This document shows positions 51,397-59,841 of a stretch of DNA of 64,000 bases, piece after piece. A program made the position numbers and the translations under genes. Each line of letters begins with the position of its first letter. The stretch's first letter is position 1. The notes beneath the pieces were generated by a model. The model saw nothing but the letters and a program-made list of their open reading frames with translations, had not been told where the DNA came from and ran no database searches. The DNA is from CAWDDG01 sp963801065 (GTDB taxonomy: Bacteria > Actinomycetota > Actinomycetes > Jiangellales > Jiangellaceae): NCBI GenBank assembly GCA_963801065.1, contig CAWDDG010000008.1, positions 620,001 through 684,000 on the forward strand, read 5' to 3'.

Positions 51397-51571
51397 TATA
51401 TGGGCCGGGCCATCGTGAGGTGGTGGCAGTCGTCGAGCGCTCGCCACGGGTGAGGAGCAAGCGGCGCGAACGTGCCGTACGGCCCCTCGTAGTTCTCGCG
51501 GGGCTGCATGGCGCCTCCCAACGGCGTGCGAGAAACGACGCGCGCGTTCAGTGCCGCCCTCGTGTCGTGCA

Positions 51572-51672
51572 CATATGAGCGGCGAACTACTCATCGGAAC
51601 ACTGATGATTCAACGAGCACGGCTACCCGGGTGTCAAGGGTTTCGTGCAACAATTGAGCGGCACGACGCTCA
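51572..51672. promoter_or_regulatory. Candidate SorC operators in the 535-base divergent region
   Basis: Two copies of CAWWTGAGCG occur: CATATGAGCG (51572-51581) and CAATTGAGCG (51651-51660), each preceded by CGTGCA. The second forms a full inverted repeat, TGAGCG-N6-CGCTCA, at 51655-51672. A third copy lies before the polyol dehydrogenase (46537-46546). The spacing between the binding-protein start and the SorC start suggests two divergent promoters with the sites between them. Confidence 0.48.
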
Positions 51673-51895
51673 CACGAGAAGGTAGCAGCGCACGACGTCC
51701 CGGTCGCCGCCCGGACCCGACCCCGTGAGCTCGGCCACGGGTAGCGGCCCTGGCAGCCGCTGGGCATCCGTGTCTGACACGTGACCCAGCGATATCCCGG
51801 TGAGGTGGCTTCATGCGAAAATGTGCGGGCCTTGCTCATAGCGCAAAGGGACGGCCATGCCTCCTTGATCGCCGAGCGCCGACGAGGGAATGCTG

Positions 51896-52885
51896 ATGGA
51901 GATCGTGGGCCCGCCGAGGTCGGGGATTCGCACGACCGACTTGTTGCGGCTTGCCGCCATCGCCCGAGACTTCTACCTGGAAGGCAAGTCCAAGATCGAC
52001 ATCGCCGAGGACTACGGCATCAGCCGGTTCAAGGTCGCCCGTCTGCTGGAGGAAGCCCGGGCCGCCGGCGTCGTCCGACTCAGCATCGACGTGCCCTTCG
52101 GAATCGACCCGGAGATGTCATGGAGGTTGCAGTCTGCCTACGGGCTGCGCCATGCGATCGTCATCGACAGCCCGGAGCTGCCAGAGACACTGCTGCGGGC
52201 TCGACTGGCCCGAGTCGCCGGAATCCTCCTGACCGAGATCGTCACTGAACAGGATGTCCTGGGCGTGGGCTATGGACGGACGCTCACGGTGCTCGCTGAG
52301 TCGCTGGCGTCCCTTCCGGCCTGCACGGTCGTTCAGGTCACAGGGGCCCTGGTCGGTGTGAATCCGGCGGAGAACAGTGTCGAACTGGTGAGGCGCATTG
52401 CCGCCGTGTCCGGCGGGCCGGCCTTCTCCATGTACAGTCCGCAGGTCCTTCCCGATGCAGTCACGGCCGCCACGCTGCGAAGCCAACCGGAGGTCGCGGA
52501 GGCATTCCAGCGATTCGATTCGATAACGAAGGCGATCTTGCCGGTCGGCTCGTGGGACCCGCCGCATTCTCAGCTGTACGACGCCCTCACGCCGGAAGAA
52601 CGGGCCGACCTTCGGGCGCAAGGAGTCTGCGCGGAGATCGGCGCGACGCTTGTCGACGCTTCGGGCCACCAGGTAGCTCTCGAGTTCAGTGAGCGGTGCA
52701 TAGCCATCAGCGCGGAGCAACTCAAGAAAATCGATGAGGTCGTCATCGTGGGCGGCGGGCTGATCAAGGCAGCGGCCATCAGAGCAGTCCTCATCGGGGG
52801 GTATGCCAACTCCGTCGTGACGGAGCGTGGGGCTGCTCATGCACTGCTCGGCTCAGCCGAGGCAAGCCAGGGCGGAACGGCGTGA
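51896..52885 (+). CDS. SorC/DeoR-like sugar-binding transcriptional regulator
   Basis: A 329-residue SorC-family regulator. The N-terminal HTH reads AAIARDFYLEGKSKIDIAED, then YGISRFKVARLLEEARAAGV, as in the family. The sugar-phosphate-binding domain has LGVGYGRTLTVLAESL, LPVGSWDPPHSQLYDALTPE and IVGGGLIKAAAIRAVLIGG. It senses a phosphorylated sugar and is often both activator and repressor of polyol genes. GAGGGA at 51884-51889 favours ATG 51896 over the ATG six bases earlier. A sugar kinase gene follows 25 bases downstream. Confidence 0.9.
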   Translation: MEIVGPPRSGIRTTDLLRLAAIARDFYLEGKSKIDIAEDYGISRFKVARLLEEARAAGVVRLSIDVPFGIDPEMSWRLQSAYGLRHAIVIDSPELPETLLRARLARVAGILLTEIVTEQDVLGVGYGRTLTVLAESLASLPACTVVQVTGALVGVNPAENSVELVRRIAAVSGGPAFSMYSPQVLPDAVTAATLRSQPEVAEAFQRFDSITKAILPVGSWDPPHSQLYDALTPEERADLRAQGVCAEIGATLVDASGHQVALEFSERCIAISAEQLKKIDEVVIVGGGLIKAAAIRAVLIGGYANSVVTERGAAHALLGSAEASQGGTA

Positions 52886-52910
52886 CCACGCACGCGAGGA
52901 GTACCAGCTG

Positions 52911-53942
52911 ATGTCGCGCAACCACTCCACCGCTACGAGCCTGTGGGGAATCGATGCGGGAGGGTCGCGCACGACCTTGATCGTCACGCGTCCTGATGGT
53001 GATGTCTTGGTCGAGCAGTCCGGGTCCATCTCGATCGGTACGGTCGGCCCCGCTGCCGCCACCGCAGGTCTGACCACGGTCTTCGAGTTGATGCGGTCCG
53101 AGTTGGCAGCCGACCAACGCGCGTTCGGGTGCATCGGATGCTCCTCGGCACCCGTGGCCATGGAATCTCCCTACCCGGACGTGTTGGTGAAGGTGATCGA
53201 GTCTCACGCGCCCGCTGGCTACGTCCTGTTCGTCAACGACATGGTTCCTCTGCTGTACGCACCCCCCATGTCGGCAGTCGGGGTCGTCGTGAGCAGCGGA
53301 ACGGGCAGCTGCGTCTTGGGCCGCGACGGATCTGGTCGGCTGGCCAAGATCGGTGGCCATGAGCACATCGTGTCGGACGAGGGCAGCGCTTACAGTCTCG
53401 GACGCGAAGCCCTTCGGGCCGCGGCGAGTGCGACCGATGGAACAGGCCAGGCGACCAAACTGTCTGATCTGGCGACCGAACACTTCGGGATGACGATTCC
53501 GGCACTTGGCCGCTGGTTGGCAGAGAATCGCTCGGCCCGGGCAATGGTGGCAGGATTCGCGCCAGTCGTGCTCGATGCCTCGGCGGACGGTGTCGCCCGG
53601 AGCATCATCGAATCGAACGCAGCGTCGCTGGCGACCGCGGTGACCGTCGCCCTGGACCGGTTGGACCTCGGTGCCCACCCGTCAATTGGCTTCTCGGGTG
53701 GGGTCATGCGGGGTAGTGAGTTCTATCGCACCCTCATTGTCGAAAGACTTGTCCAGCTGTCGGGGCTTCGCCCTCAAACGTACGTCCTGGACGGGGCGGA
53801 CGCCGTCCTGTCGATGGCCGCGCGACTGCGAGCCGAGAAATGCGGGGGCTCGGTCACATTCCCGTGCCCGGGGCCGGACGAGGGGCTTTACCTCCGCGTC
53901 GCGGATCCGGCGACTCCCTCGATGGGATGGCGAGACGACTAG
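52911..53942 (+). CDS. BadF/BadG-type ATPase, probable sugar kinase (N-acetylglucosamine kinase-like)
   Basis: A 343-residue ASKHA-fold protein. The phosphate-1 motif is SLWGIDAGGSRTTLIVTRPD. It continues with SAVGVVVSSGTGSCVLGRDG, then HEHIVSDEGSAYSLGREALR, which matches N-acetylglucosamine kinases and relatives. A third segment is HPSIGFSGGVMRGSEFY. It phosphorylates a sugar or amino sugar with ATP. GAGGA at 52896-52900 precedes ATG 52911. It shares an operon with the SorC regulator and may make or remove the regulator's inducer; the substrate is unknown. Confidence 0.85.
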   Translation: MSRNHSTATSLWGIDAGGSRTTLIVTRPDGDVLVEQSGSISIGTVGPAAATAGLTTVFELMRSELAADQRAFGCIGCSSAPVAMESPYPDVLVKVIESHAPAGYVLFVNDMVPLLYAPPMSAVGVVVSSGTGSCVLGRDGSGRLAKIGGHEHIVSDEGSAYSLGREALRAAASATDGTGQATKLSDLATEHFGMTIPALGRWLAENRSARAMVAGFAPVVLDASADGVARSIIESNAASLATAVTVALDRLDLGAHPSIGFSGGVMRGSEFYRTLIVERLVQLSGLRPQTYVLDGADAVLSMAARLRAEKCGGSVTFPCPGPDEGLYLRVADPATPSMGWRDD

Positions 53943-53988
53943 CCGAGCTTCCGGGCTCGCGCTGTGAGCACACTGCCGCCACGCGTGA

Positions 53989-56988
53989 CTAACGGGTGGC
54001 AGGGTCGCCGAGGAGGCCGCGACGGTGAGCGACGGTGACGGCTTCGGTGCGGCCGGAGACGGCGAGCTTCGCCAGGATGTTCGAGACGTGGACGCTGGCC
54101 GTCTTCTCGGCGATGAACAGCTTCTGCCCGATCTGCCGGTTGGTGAGCCCTTCGGCGAGCAACGCGAGGACCTCGCGCTCCCTGGCGGTCAGGCCGGCGC
54201 CGTCCGGCGACCCGGGGACGGTGATCCCGGCGTCGAGCCGGGCACGGCGCACGAGCGACTCGATGGCCTCCTTCAGCGGTACCGCGCCGAGTGCGACCGC
54301 GGCCGCGTGAGCCGCCGCCGCTTCGGCCGCAGCTGAATCGCGCCGGTCCGCTCCCACGAGCGCCTCCGCGAGCCGCCACCGCGATCGCGCCTGCTCGTAG
54401 CGGTGGCCATAGCTGAACTCGTCGAGGCAGCGCCGCCACAGGTCGGCGTCGGAGTGCCCCTCCAACCGGGTGTGCTCGGCCTCTGCCCGCAGTAACCAGG
54501 CGCGGCCTTCCGGGCCGAGCGTTCCGCCCCGCGGGCTGCCGTCGCGCGACCTCGTCCTCGCGTGATCGAGCAGCCGCTTACCTCCCTCGACGGCGACCGC
54601 GAGCTCGGCGTCGTCATGCACGAGACGTGCGTGCTCGGCGAGGTCGGCGGCCGCGGCGAGCCCCACGGCGGACAGCCAGATCGCCCCGAGGAACGTGGGC
54701 CAGACGCCCTCGACGTATTGCAGTGTCCGTTCGGCGAGATCCATGGCACCGCGCGGATCTTCCTCCCAGCGCAGCAGTTCCGACCCGCAGCCGCCCGCGA
54801 TCATGGCGATGATCGGATCCTGGTGCCACGCGCCTTCCAGCTGACGAACCGCGGCCGTCGCAGACCGATCACCCCGGGCCACCTGGACGTGGAGCCGAAC
54901 TGTCGCGAGGCGGGCGACCATCGGGTCGGGCGGACGCGGTCCGGCCAGCCGCGCCGCGGCGAGGCTGCCATCCCAGTCTCCGGCGACGAATCGCGCGACG
55001 ACCTGCAGCGTCCGCAGTTCCAGGCCGTAGGGGCTCCACGACAGTCCGAGGGCAGCACTGCGCTGTACGGCCGCATCGAGCAGTCGCAATGCGGCCTCGA
55101 TGTCACCCTCGTCGTAGCGCTCGGCCGCGAGGTTGTAGGAGACCCGCATCTCGGTGGGCAGGTCGCCTGCCTCCTGGGCGAGGTCGCGCGCCCTTCCCAG
55201 CAGCTCCGGCGCTGAGCCCGCCTTTCCGGCGCGGTTGTCCAGGCCCGCCAGCGTGACCAGGGCGTCGGCCTCTGCGCCCGCGCTCCCGACCTCGACCGCC
55301 TCCGCACGGGCGCGTTCGCCGGCCTGGCGCGCCTCGTCGTAGCGGTCGAGGGTGTACAGCGCACGGGCGGTCGTGGCCGCGGCCCAGGCGGACACTGTGG
55401 TGGGCTTGTCGCCCGCTTCGGCGGCGAGCCTCGATGCCTCGATCGCGGCGTTCAACGCCGGCTCCGGCCGGTCGTCGCTCAGCATGTGCAGAGCCCGCTT
55501 GTGGTGGACGGCGGCCGCGCGAAGAGGGTCTGCATCCGGGTCGAGGCGCGCCGCTGCGGCGTCCGCGAGCGCGACCGCTCGGGCGTTCTGGCCGGCCCGG
55601 CTCGCCATCGCCGCCGCCTGCAGGCCGACCCGGACAATGTCGGTGTCGGCTCGGTCCTCGGCGTCGCCTACGGCGTCCCACAACTGGAGTACCTGTTCGA
55701 GGTGCTGCCAGGCCTCGGCGGGTGCGTACAGGCGCTGGGCCTCGGTTGCCGCGCGCAACGATGCCTCGAGCGCGCCGGGCACGTCGTGACTCTCGATCCG
55801 GTGGTGAGCCAGCTCGGCCGCGGAACCGAGCGGAACGAGGGCGTCGGCGGCTTCGTCGATGAGCTGGGCGTACGTGGTGTGCAGACGGACCCGCTCGCCG
55901 GGCAGCAGGTCGCCGTAGACGGCTTCCGCGAGGAGGGCATGGCGGAAGGCGTACCGATCGCGACCCTCGGGCGCGAGCACCTGGTGGGTCACCGCCTCGC
56001 GCACGGCCGTCTCCAGATCGGCGCCGGGCAGATCGGTCGCTCGGGCGAGCAGCTCGTGGTCGACCCGGCGACCGGCGACGGACGCGACGCGCACGACCTG
56101 CTGCGCCGCCGGCGACAACTGTTCGAGGCGGGCCAAGAGCAGGTCGGCCAACGCCGCGGGCAGGTGGCCGGCCTCGAGGTCGTCGTGCTGATCGGAGGCG
56201 TGCAAGAGCTCCTGGGCGTAATAGGCATTGCCCTCGGAGCGGTCGAGGATCCGCCGGACGGTGACGTCGCTGACCGGTGCACCGCGCAGTGCGGTGAGAT
56301 AGTGCCCCATCTCGTCGGCGTCGAACGGCACGACGTCGAGCCGCTCGACCACGGGAAGCCGGGCCAGCTGGGCCAGCAGAGGTCGTAGCGGATGGCGGCG
56401 GTGGAGGTCGTCGGACCGGTAGCTGCCGACGAAGAGCAGCCGCTCCTCGTGCATGCGGCCGAGGAGGAAAGCGATGAGGTCACGGGTCGACTGGTCGGCC
56501 CAGTGCAGGTCCTCGATGACGAGCAGCACCGGTCCGTTGCCTTGATCACCGGCCCGGGCGAGCAGGCCGGCGACGGCGTCGAAGAGCTGGAGCTGGCTGA
56601 CATCGCCGCCGGGCGACGGTTGGCCCGGGCGGAACTCGACGCCACTCCATTCGCCGTCGAGCATCCCCGTTCGCGGTTCGCCGTCGACCATCAGCGGCCG
56701 CAGTGCCTCAGTGAAGGGCAGGTAGGGCAGGCCGACGCCACCCACGTCGAGACAATGCCCGACCAGCACCATTGCGCCGGTCGCGCTCGCACGCGTCGTG
56801 AACTCGGTGAGCAGGCGGGTCTTGCCGACGCCCGCATCGCCCGACACGAGGACCGCGCCCGGCCGGCCCTGCGCGGCGCGCTCCAGCGCACTCGTCAGCG
56901 CGCGGACCTCCTGCGCGCGGCCGACGAGCGGGGTTTCGAAATCCGCACGTGCCACGACGCCAATGGTGTCACGCAGTGGTGACATCAT
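53989..56988 (-). CDS. Large AAA-ATPase LuxR-family regulator (LAL/MalT-like)
   Basis: About 999 residues. After a short leader the ATPase begins ETPLVGRAQEVRALTSALER; the P-loop is VLVSGDAGVGKTRLLTEF and Walker B LLVIEDLHWADQSTRDLIAF. A long TPR-like helical middle follows. The C-terminal LuxR helix-turn-helix reads LTAREREVLALLAEGLTNRQ, then IGQKLFIAEKTASVHVSNIL. Large LAL regulators in actinobacteria act as activators of sugar or secondary-metabolite genes. I use the ATG at 56988; an upstream extension to 57258 runs through the small ORF in another frame and looks non-coding. It is preceded by a 51-residue gene. Confidence 0.87.
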   Translation of the reverse strand: MMSPLRDTIGVVARADFETPLVGRAQEVRALTSALERAAQGRPGAVLVSGDAGVGKTRLLTEFTTRASATGAMVLVGHCLDVGGVGLPYLPFTEALRPLMVDGEPRTGMLDGEWSGVEFRPGQPSPGGDVSQLQLFDAVAGLLARAGDQGNGPVLLVIEDLHWADQSTRDLIAFLLGRMHEERLLFVGSYRSDDLHRRHPLRPLLAQLARLPVVERLDVVPFDADEMGHYLTALRGAPVSDVTVRRILDRSEGNAYYAQELLHASDQHDDLEAGHLPAALADLLLARLEQLSPAAQQVVRVASVAGRRVDHELLARATDLPGADLETAVREAVTHQVLAPEGRDRYAFRHALLAEAVYGDLLPGERVRLHTTYAQLIDEAADALVPLGSAAELAHHRIESHDVPGALEASLRAATEAQRLYAPAEAWQHLEQVLQLWDAVGDAEDRADTDIVRVGLQAAAMASRAGQNARAVALADAAAARLDPDADPLRAAAVHHKRALHMLSDDRPEPALNAAIEASRLAAEAGDKPTTVSAWAAATTARALYTLDRYDEARQAGERARAEAVEVGSAGAEADALVTLAGLDNRAGKAGSAPELLGRARDLAQEAGDLPTEMRVSYNLAAERYDEGDIEAALRLLDAAVQRSAALGLSWSPYGLELRTLQVVARFVAGDWDGSLAAARLAGPRPPDPMVARLATVRLHVQVARGDRSATAAVRQLEGAWHQDPIIAMIAGGCGSELLRWEEDPRGAMDLAERTLQYVEGVWPTFLGAIWLSAVGLAAAADLAEHARLVHDDAELAVAVEGGKRLLDHARTRSRDGSPRGGTLGPEGRAWLLRAEAEHTRLEGHSDADLWRRCLDEFSYGHRYEQARSRWRLAEALVGADRRDSAAAEAAAAHAAAVALGAVPLKEAIESLVRRARLDAGITVPGSPDGAGLTAREREVLALLAEGLTNRQIGQKLFIAEKTASVHVSNILAKLAVSGRTEAVTVAHRRGLLGDPATR

Positions 56989-57017
56989 CGGCGTCGTGGC
57001 AACCCCGGTCCGGGTGG

Positions 57018-57173
57018 TCACGCCGACCGGGCGGTCAGCGCGGCCTTCGTCTCCTTGGCAGGTCGGTTCTGTCGCGGTACGGGCTGATGCCGAGCTCTGC
57101 GGAAGTCCTCGGCGATGCGCTCGCGCCGGTACCGGACCTCGGTCTCGATTGCTGGTCCGACGATGCTGCTCAT
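57018..57173 (-). CDS. Small basic protein preceding the LuxR regulator
   Basis: A 51-residue frame starting MSSIVGPAIETEVRYRRERI and continuing with AEDFRRARHQPVPRQNRP, Arg-rich and predicted helical. AAGGAG lies nine bases before the ATG at 57173. It ends 29 bases before the regulator start on the same strand, so it may be co-transcribed. No family is recognised. A real short gene is plausible because of the good ribosome site, amino-acid composition and position, but this is not proven. Confidence 0.5.
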   Translation of the reverse strand: MSSIVGPAIETEVRYRRERIAEDFRRARHQPVPRQNRPAKETKAALTARSA

Positions 57174-57360
57174 GGCACTCATCTCCTTGTTGGTGCCTCC
57201 AGACTCGTCCTGAGGAGCCACCCCGGACATCGGTCGACCGCGCACGATCGGGCCGCACGACCCCTTAGGTGGCGAGCCGAGGGCAGGCAAGCCGCCTAAG
57301 GCACCTCAGGTGGCCCCGCCGCACCCCGGTCAGCCCGGTCGGAAGGCCACTACGCACCGG

Positions 57361-57391
57361 TTTCGCCCGGGCGCACACGATGTGGCACACT
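57361..57391 (+). promoter_or_regulatory. Candidate rplS promoter
   Basis: TTTCGC (57361-57366) and CACACT (57386-57391) are separated by 19 bases, a weak housekeeping fit. TGGCACACTGA here nearly repeats TGGCACAATGA before rpsP, which supports the assignment. It gives rplS its own promoter after separation from trmD, with a ~130-base leader. The remainder of 57174-57522 holds no gene I can support. Confidence 0.33.
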
Positions 57392-57522
57392 GAATCGCTG
57401 TTGCCCGGCGCGCTACTCGTGCCCCTGCCACGGGGGGAGTGCCGACGCGGATGCCGGGCGTCCTGATGAAGTACACGGTCCGCCGATGACCCGTGGCGCC
57501 GGCGAGGAAGCGATCCAGTGCG

Positions 57523-57873
57523 ATGCACACCCTCGACATCGTCGATGCCGCCAGCCTGCGCGCCGACATCCCCGCCTTCCGGGCCGGGGACACCCTCAAG
57601 GTCCACGTCAAGGTCATCGAGGGCAGCCGCTCCCGGGTCCAGATCTTCCAGGGCGTCGTGATCCGCCGTCAGGGTTCGGGCATCCGCGAGTCGTTCACCG
57701 TCCGTAAGGTCAGCTTCGGGGTGGGCGTCGAGCGGACCTTCCCGCTGCACGCCCCGGTGATCGACAAGATCGAGCTCGTGACTCGCGGCGACGTACGCCG
57801 CGCGAAGCTCTATTACCTGCGCAAGCTCCGCGGCAAGGCGGCCAAGATCCGCGAGAAGCGCGACGCCGTCTGA
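57523..57873 (+). CDS. rplS: 50S ribosomal protein L19
   Basis: A 116-residue L19. It has DIPAFRAGDTLKVHVKVIEG, RVQIFQGVVIRRQGSGIRE, FTVRKVSFGVGVERTFPLHA, and the C-terminal RRAKLYYLRKLRGKAAKIRE. It sits at the interface of the two ribosomal subunits. ATG 57523 gives the usual start MHTLDIVDAASLR; 10 further codons upstream are not needed. In most genomes it follows trmD; here the operon is separated by accessory genes. Confidence 0.96.
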   Translation: MHTLDIVDAASLRADIPAFRAGDTLKVHVKVIEGSRSRVQIFQGVVIRRQGSGIRESFTVRKVSFGVGVERTFPLHAPVIDKIELVTRGDVRRAKLYYLRKLRGKAAKIREKRDAV

Positions 57874-57888
57874 CGACGCCCGCACAGC

Positions 57889-58479
57889 ATGGCCGACACG
57901 GGCCGGGACCGCCGCACCACGCGCGGGCCCGGCCCGAGGTCGTTACGGGTCCTGGTTCCGGTCGCGCTCGCCGCCCTGTTCGTGCTCGGCGCCTACATCT
58001 GGCTCGGCCGGATCTACACCATTACTACCGGCTCGATGAAACCGACGCTGGATCCCGGGGACCGGGTTCTCGCCAGCCGGATCGGCAGAGACGACGTCCG
58101 CCGCGGCGACGTCGTCGTGGTCGACGTCCGCGGCACCTGGGCGCAGCGAGGCTCCGACGACGACCCGACGGTCGTCAAGCGGGTCATCGGGCTTCCCGGG
58201 GAGCGGGTCGCGTGCTGTGACGACCTCGGTCGTGTCACGATCGACGGTCGCCCGCTCGACGAGCCGTACGTCGACGGTGGCGGTCCGGGCGGCACCTTCG
58301 AGGCGGTCGTGTCCGAGGGTCGGCTGTGGCTCATGGGGGACGACAGGGACGACTCGGTGGACTCCCGGGACCATGTCGGCTCACCCGGCGGCGGCAGCGT
58401 GCCGGTGGAGGCCGTGTTGGGCCGGGTCGTGGCGGTCTGGTGGCCCCCGGCCCGCGTCGTAGGCCGGCCGGCAGGGTAG
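57889..58479 (+). CDS. lepB: Signal peptidase I (first copy)
   Basis: A 196-residue S26A peptidase. An Arg-rich N-terminus is followed by a membrane segment (VLVPVALAALFVLGAYIWLG). The catalytic Ser lies in TITTGSMKPTLDPGDRVLAS, and the Lys in DDPTVVKRVIGLPGERVACC. The GDDRDDSVDSRD segment is the third conserved block. It cleaves signal peptides of exported proteins on the outer face of the membrane. It starts 15 bases after rplS and is followed 80 bases later by a second lepB copy, a common arrangement in actinobacteria. Confidence 0.93.
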   Translation: MADTGRDRRTTRGPGPRSLRVLVPVALAALFVLGAYIWLGRIYTITTGSMKPTLDPGDRVLASRIGRDDVRRGDVVVVDVRGTWAQRGSDDDPTVVKRVIGLPGERVACCDDLGRVTIDGRPLDEPYVDGGGPGGTFEAVVSEGRLWLMGDDRDDSVDSRDHVGSPGGGSVPVEAVLGRVVAVWWPPARVVGRPAG

Positions 58480-58559
58480 CGTCGGCCCGTGCGTCGTCGG
58501 CTCGACGGCCCGACGCGGTGGCCATGGCGGGCCGGGCCCGGCAGCGACAGGGAGAGCAC

Positions 58560-59264
58560 GTGGCGGAGAAGACCGTGCCTCGAGACGACGACGAAGCGGT
58601 GCAGCCGCGCCGGGGCGGCCTCACGGCTCTGCTGCGCGAGACCGCGATCGTCGTGGGCTTGTCGCTCGTCATCGCCACGCTGGTGCGGATCTTCCTGGTC
58701 CAGGCGTTCCTCATCCCGTCACAGTCGATGGAAGACACGCTCCTCATCGGGGACCGTGTGCTCGTCTCCAAGCTCACCACTCGGTTCGGGGAGATCCATC
58801 GCGGCGATGTCGTGGTGTTCGCCGACCCAGACGGCTGGCTGTCCCCGGCAGCCGACGCCGGCCCGACCACAGTGGGCGGGAGGGTCCGAGACGCCCTCCA
58901 GTTCGTCGGCGTCCTGCCTGACGACTCCGAGGGGCACCTCATCAAGCGGGTGATCGGCCTGGGCGGCGACACCGTCGCGTGCTGCGACGACGACGGCCGT
59001 GTGACGGTCAACGGCGTCGCCATCGACGAGTCGACGTACCTGCGTCCAGGTGACGAGCCGTCGGCCACCGACTTCGAGGTCGACGTACCCGCCGGCGAGC
59101 TCTTCGTCCTGGGCGACCACCGATCCAACTCGGGGGACTCCCGCGTCAACGGCACCGTCCCCGAGGACAAGGTGACTGGCCGTGCCTTCGCGGTCGTGTG
59201 GCCGATCTCGCAGTGGAGGTCCCTCTCCAGACCGGACGCGTTCGACACCGTCCCGGATCCGTAG
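58560..59264 (+). CDS. lepB: Signal peptidase I (second copy)
   Basis: A 234-residue S26A peptidase. The cytoplasmic N-terminus is acidic/Arg-rich; the transmembrane helix is TAIVVGLSLVIATLVRIFLV. Catalytic Ser: AFLIPSQSMEDTLLIGDRVL. Lys: GHLIKRVIGLGGDTVACC. The third block reads FVLGDHRSNSGDSRV. AGGGAGAG just before GTG 58560 supports this start; an in-frame ATG at 58524 would add 12 residues. The two copies differ in length and in the loop after the Lys, suggesting different client preference. Confidence 0.93.
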   Translation: MAEKTVPRDDDEAVQPRRGGLTALLRETAIVVGLSLVIATLVRIFLVQAFLIPSQSMEDTLLIGDRVLVSKLTTRFGEIHRGDVVVFADPDGWLSPAADAGPTTVGGRVRDALQFVGVLPDDSEGHLIKRVIGLGGDTVACCDDDGRVTVNGVAIDESTYLRPGDEPSATDFEVDVPAGELFVLGDHRSNSGDSRVNGTVPEDKVTGRAFAVVWPISQWRSLSRPDAFDTVPDP

Positions 59265-59364
59265 TCTCGCGCTGCTGCCCACCAAGCGATCCGATGGACG
59301 ACACAGGCGTACGGCGGGTCTACCCGGGCCCGGCCGGCCTGTTTCTCGTACGCTCGGAGATGCC

Positions 59365-59841
59365 ATGAATGAAGCCGTCGTCCGTCCGACCGTCCGGGTA
59401 CTGATGCTGGCCTATCACGGCGGCGGGGCGCGCGTACTGCTCTTCCGAGCCCATGACGGCTACTGGTTCCCGCCCGGCGGCGGCCTGGAGGGCGCGGAGA
59501 CCTACGAGCAGGCTGCCCGGCGGGAGCTCGCGGAGGAGACGGGCCTGACCGGCATCGAGCTCGGCCCCCACATCTGGAACCGGCAGAGCATGTTCGAGTG
59601 GCGCGGCGCACTGCTCGACGTGCGCGAACGTTGGTACCTGGTCGAGGTGCCGCAGCCCTTCCAGCTCGACGCGACGGGCTGGACGCCCGAGGAGCGCGAG
59701 GACATCACCGACCACCGTTGGTGGTCGCTGGAGGAGCTGGCGGGGACGACGGAGCCGCTGGTTCCACGCGCGCTGCCCGAACTCGTCGGGCGGCTGCTCC
59801 GCGACGGTGCTCCGCCCGAGCCGGTCGAGGTGGGCGCATGA
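59365..59841 (+). CDS. NUDIX hydrolase
   Basis: A 158-residue NUDIX protein with a perfect Nudix box, GGGLEGAETYEQAARRELAE then ETGL (G-x5-E-x7-REL-x-EE-x-GL), preceded by YWFPPG. The C-terminal part has EDITDHRWWSLEEL. It hydrolyses a nucleoside diphosphate linked to another moiety; the exact substrate is not readable. The ATG at 59365 is chosen from the family N-terminus (VRPTVRVLMLAYHGG). Its end overlaps the rnhB start by four bases. Confidence 0.9.
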   Translation: MNEAVVRPTVRVLMLAYHGGGARVLLFRAHDGYWFPPGGGLEGAETYEQAARRELAEETGLTGIELGPHIWNRQSMFEWRGALLDVRERWYLVEVPQPFQLDATGWTPEEREDITDHRWWSLEELAGTTEPLVPRALPELVGRLLRDGAPPEPVEVGA

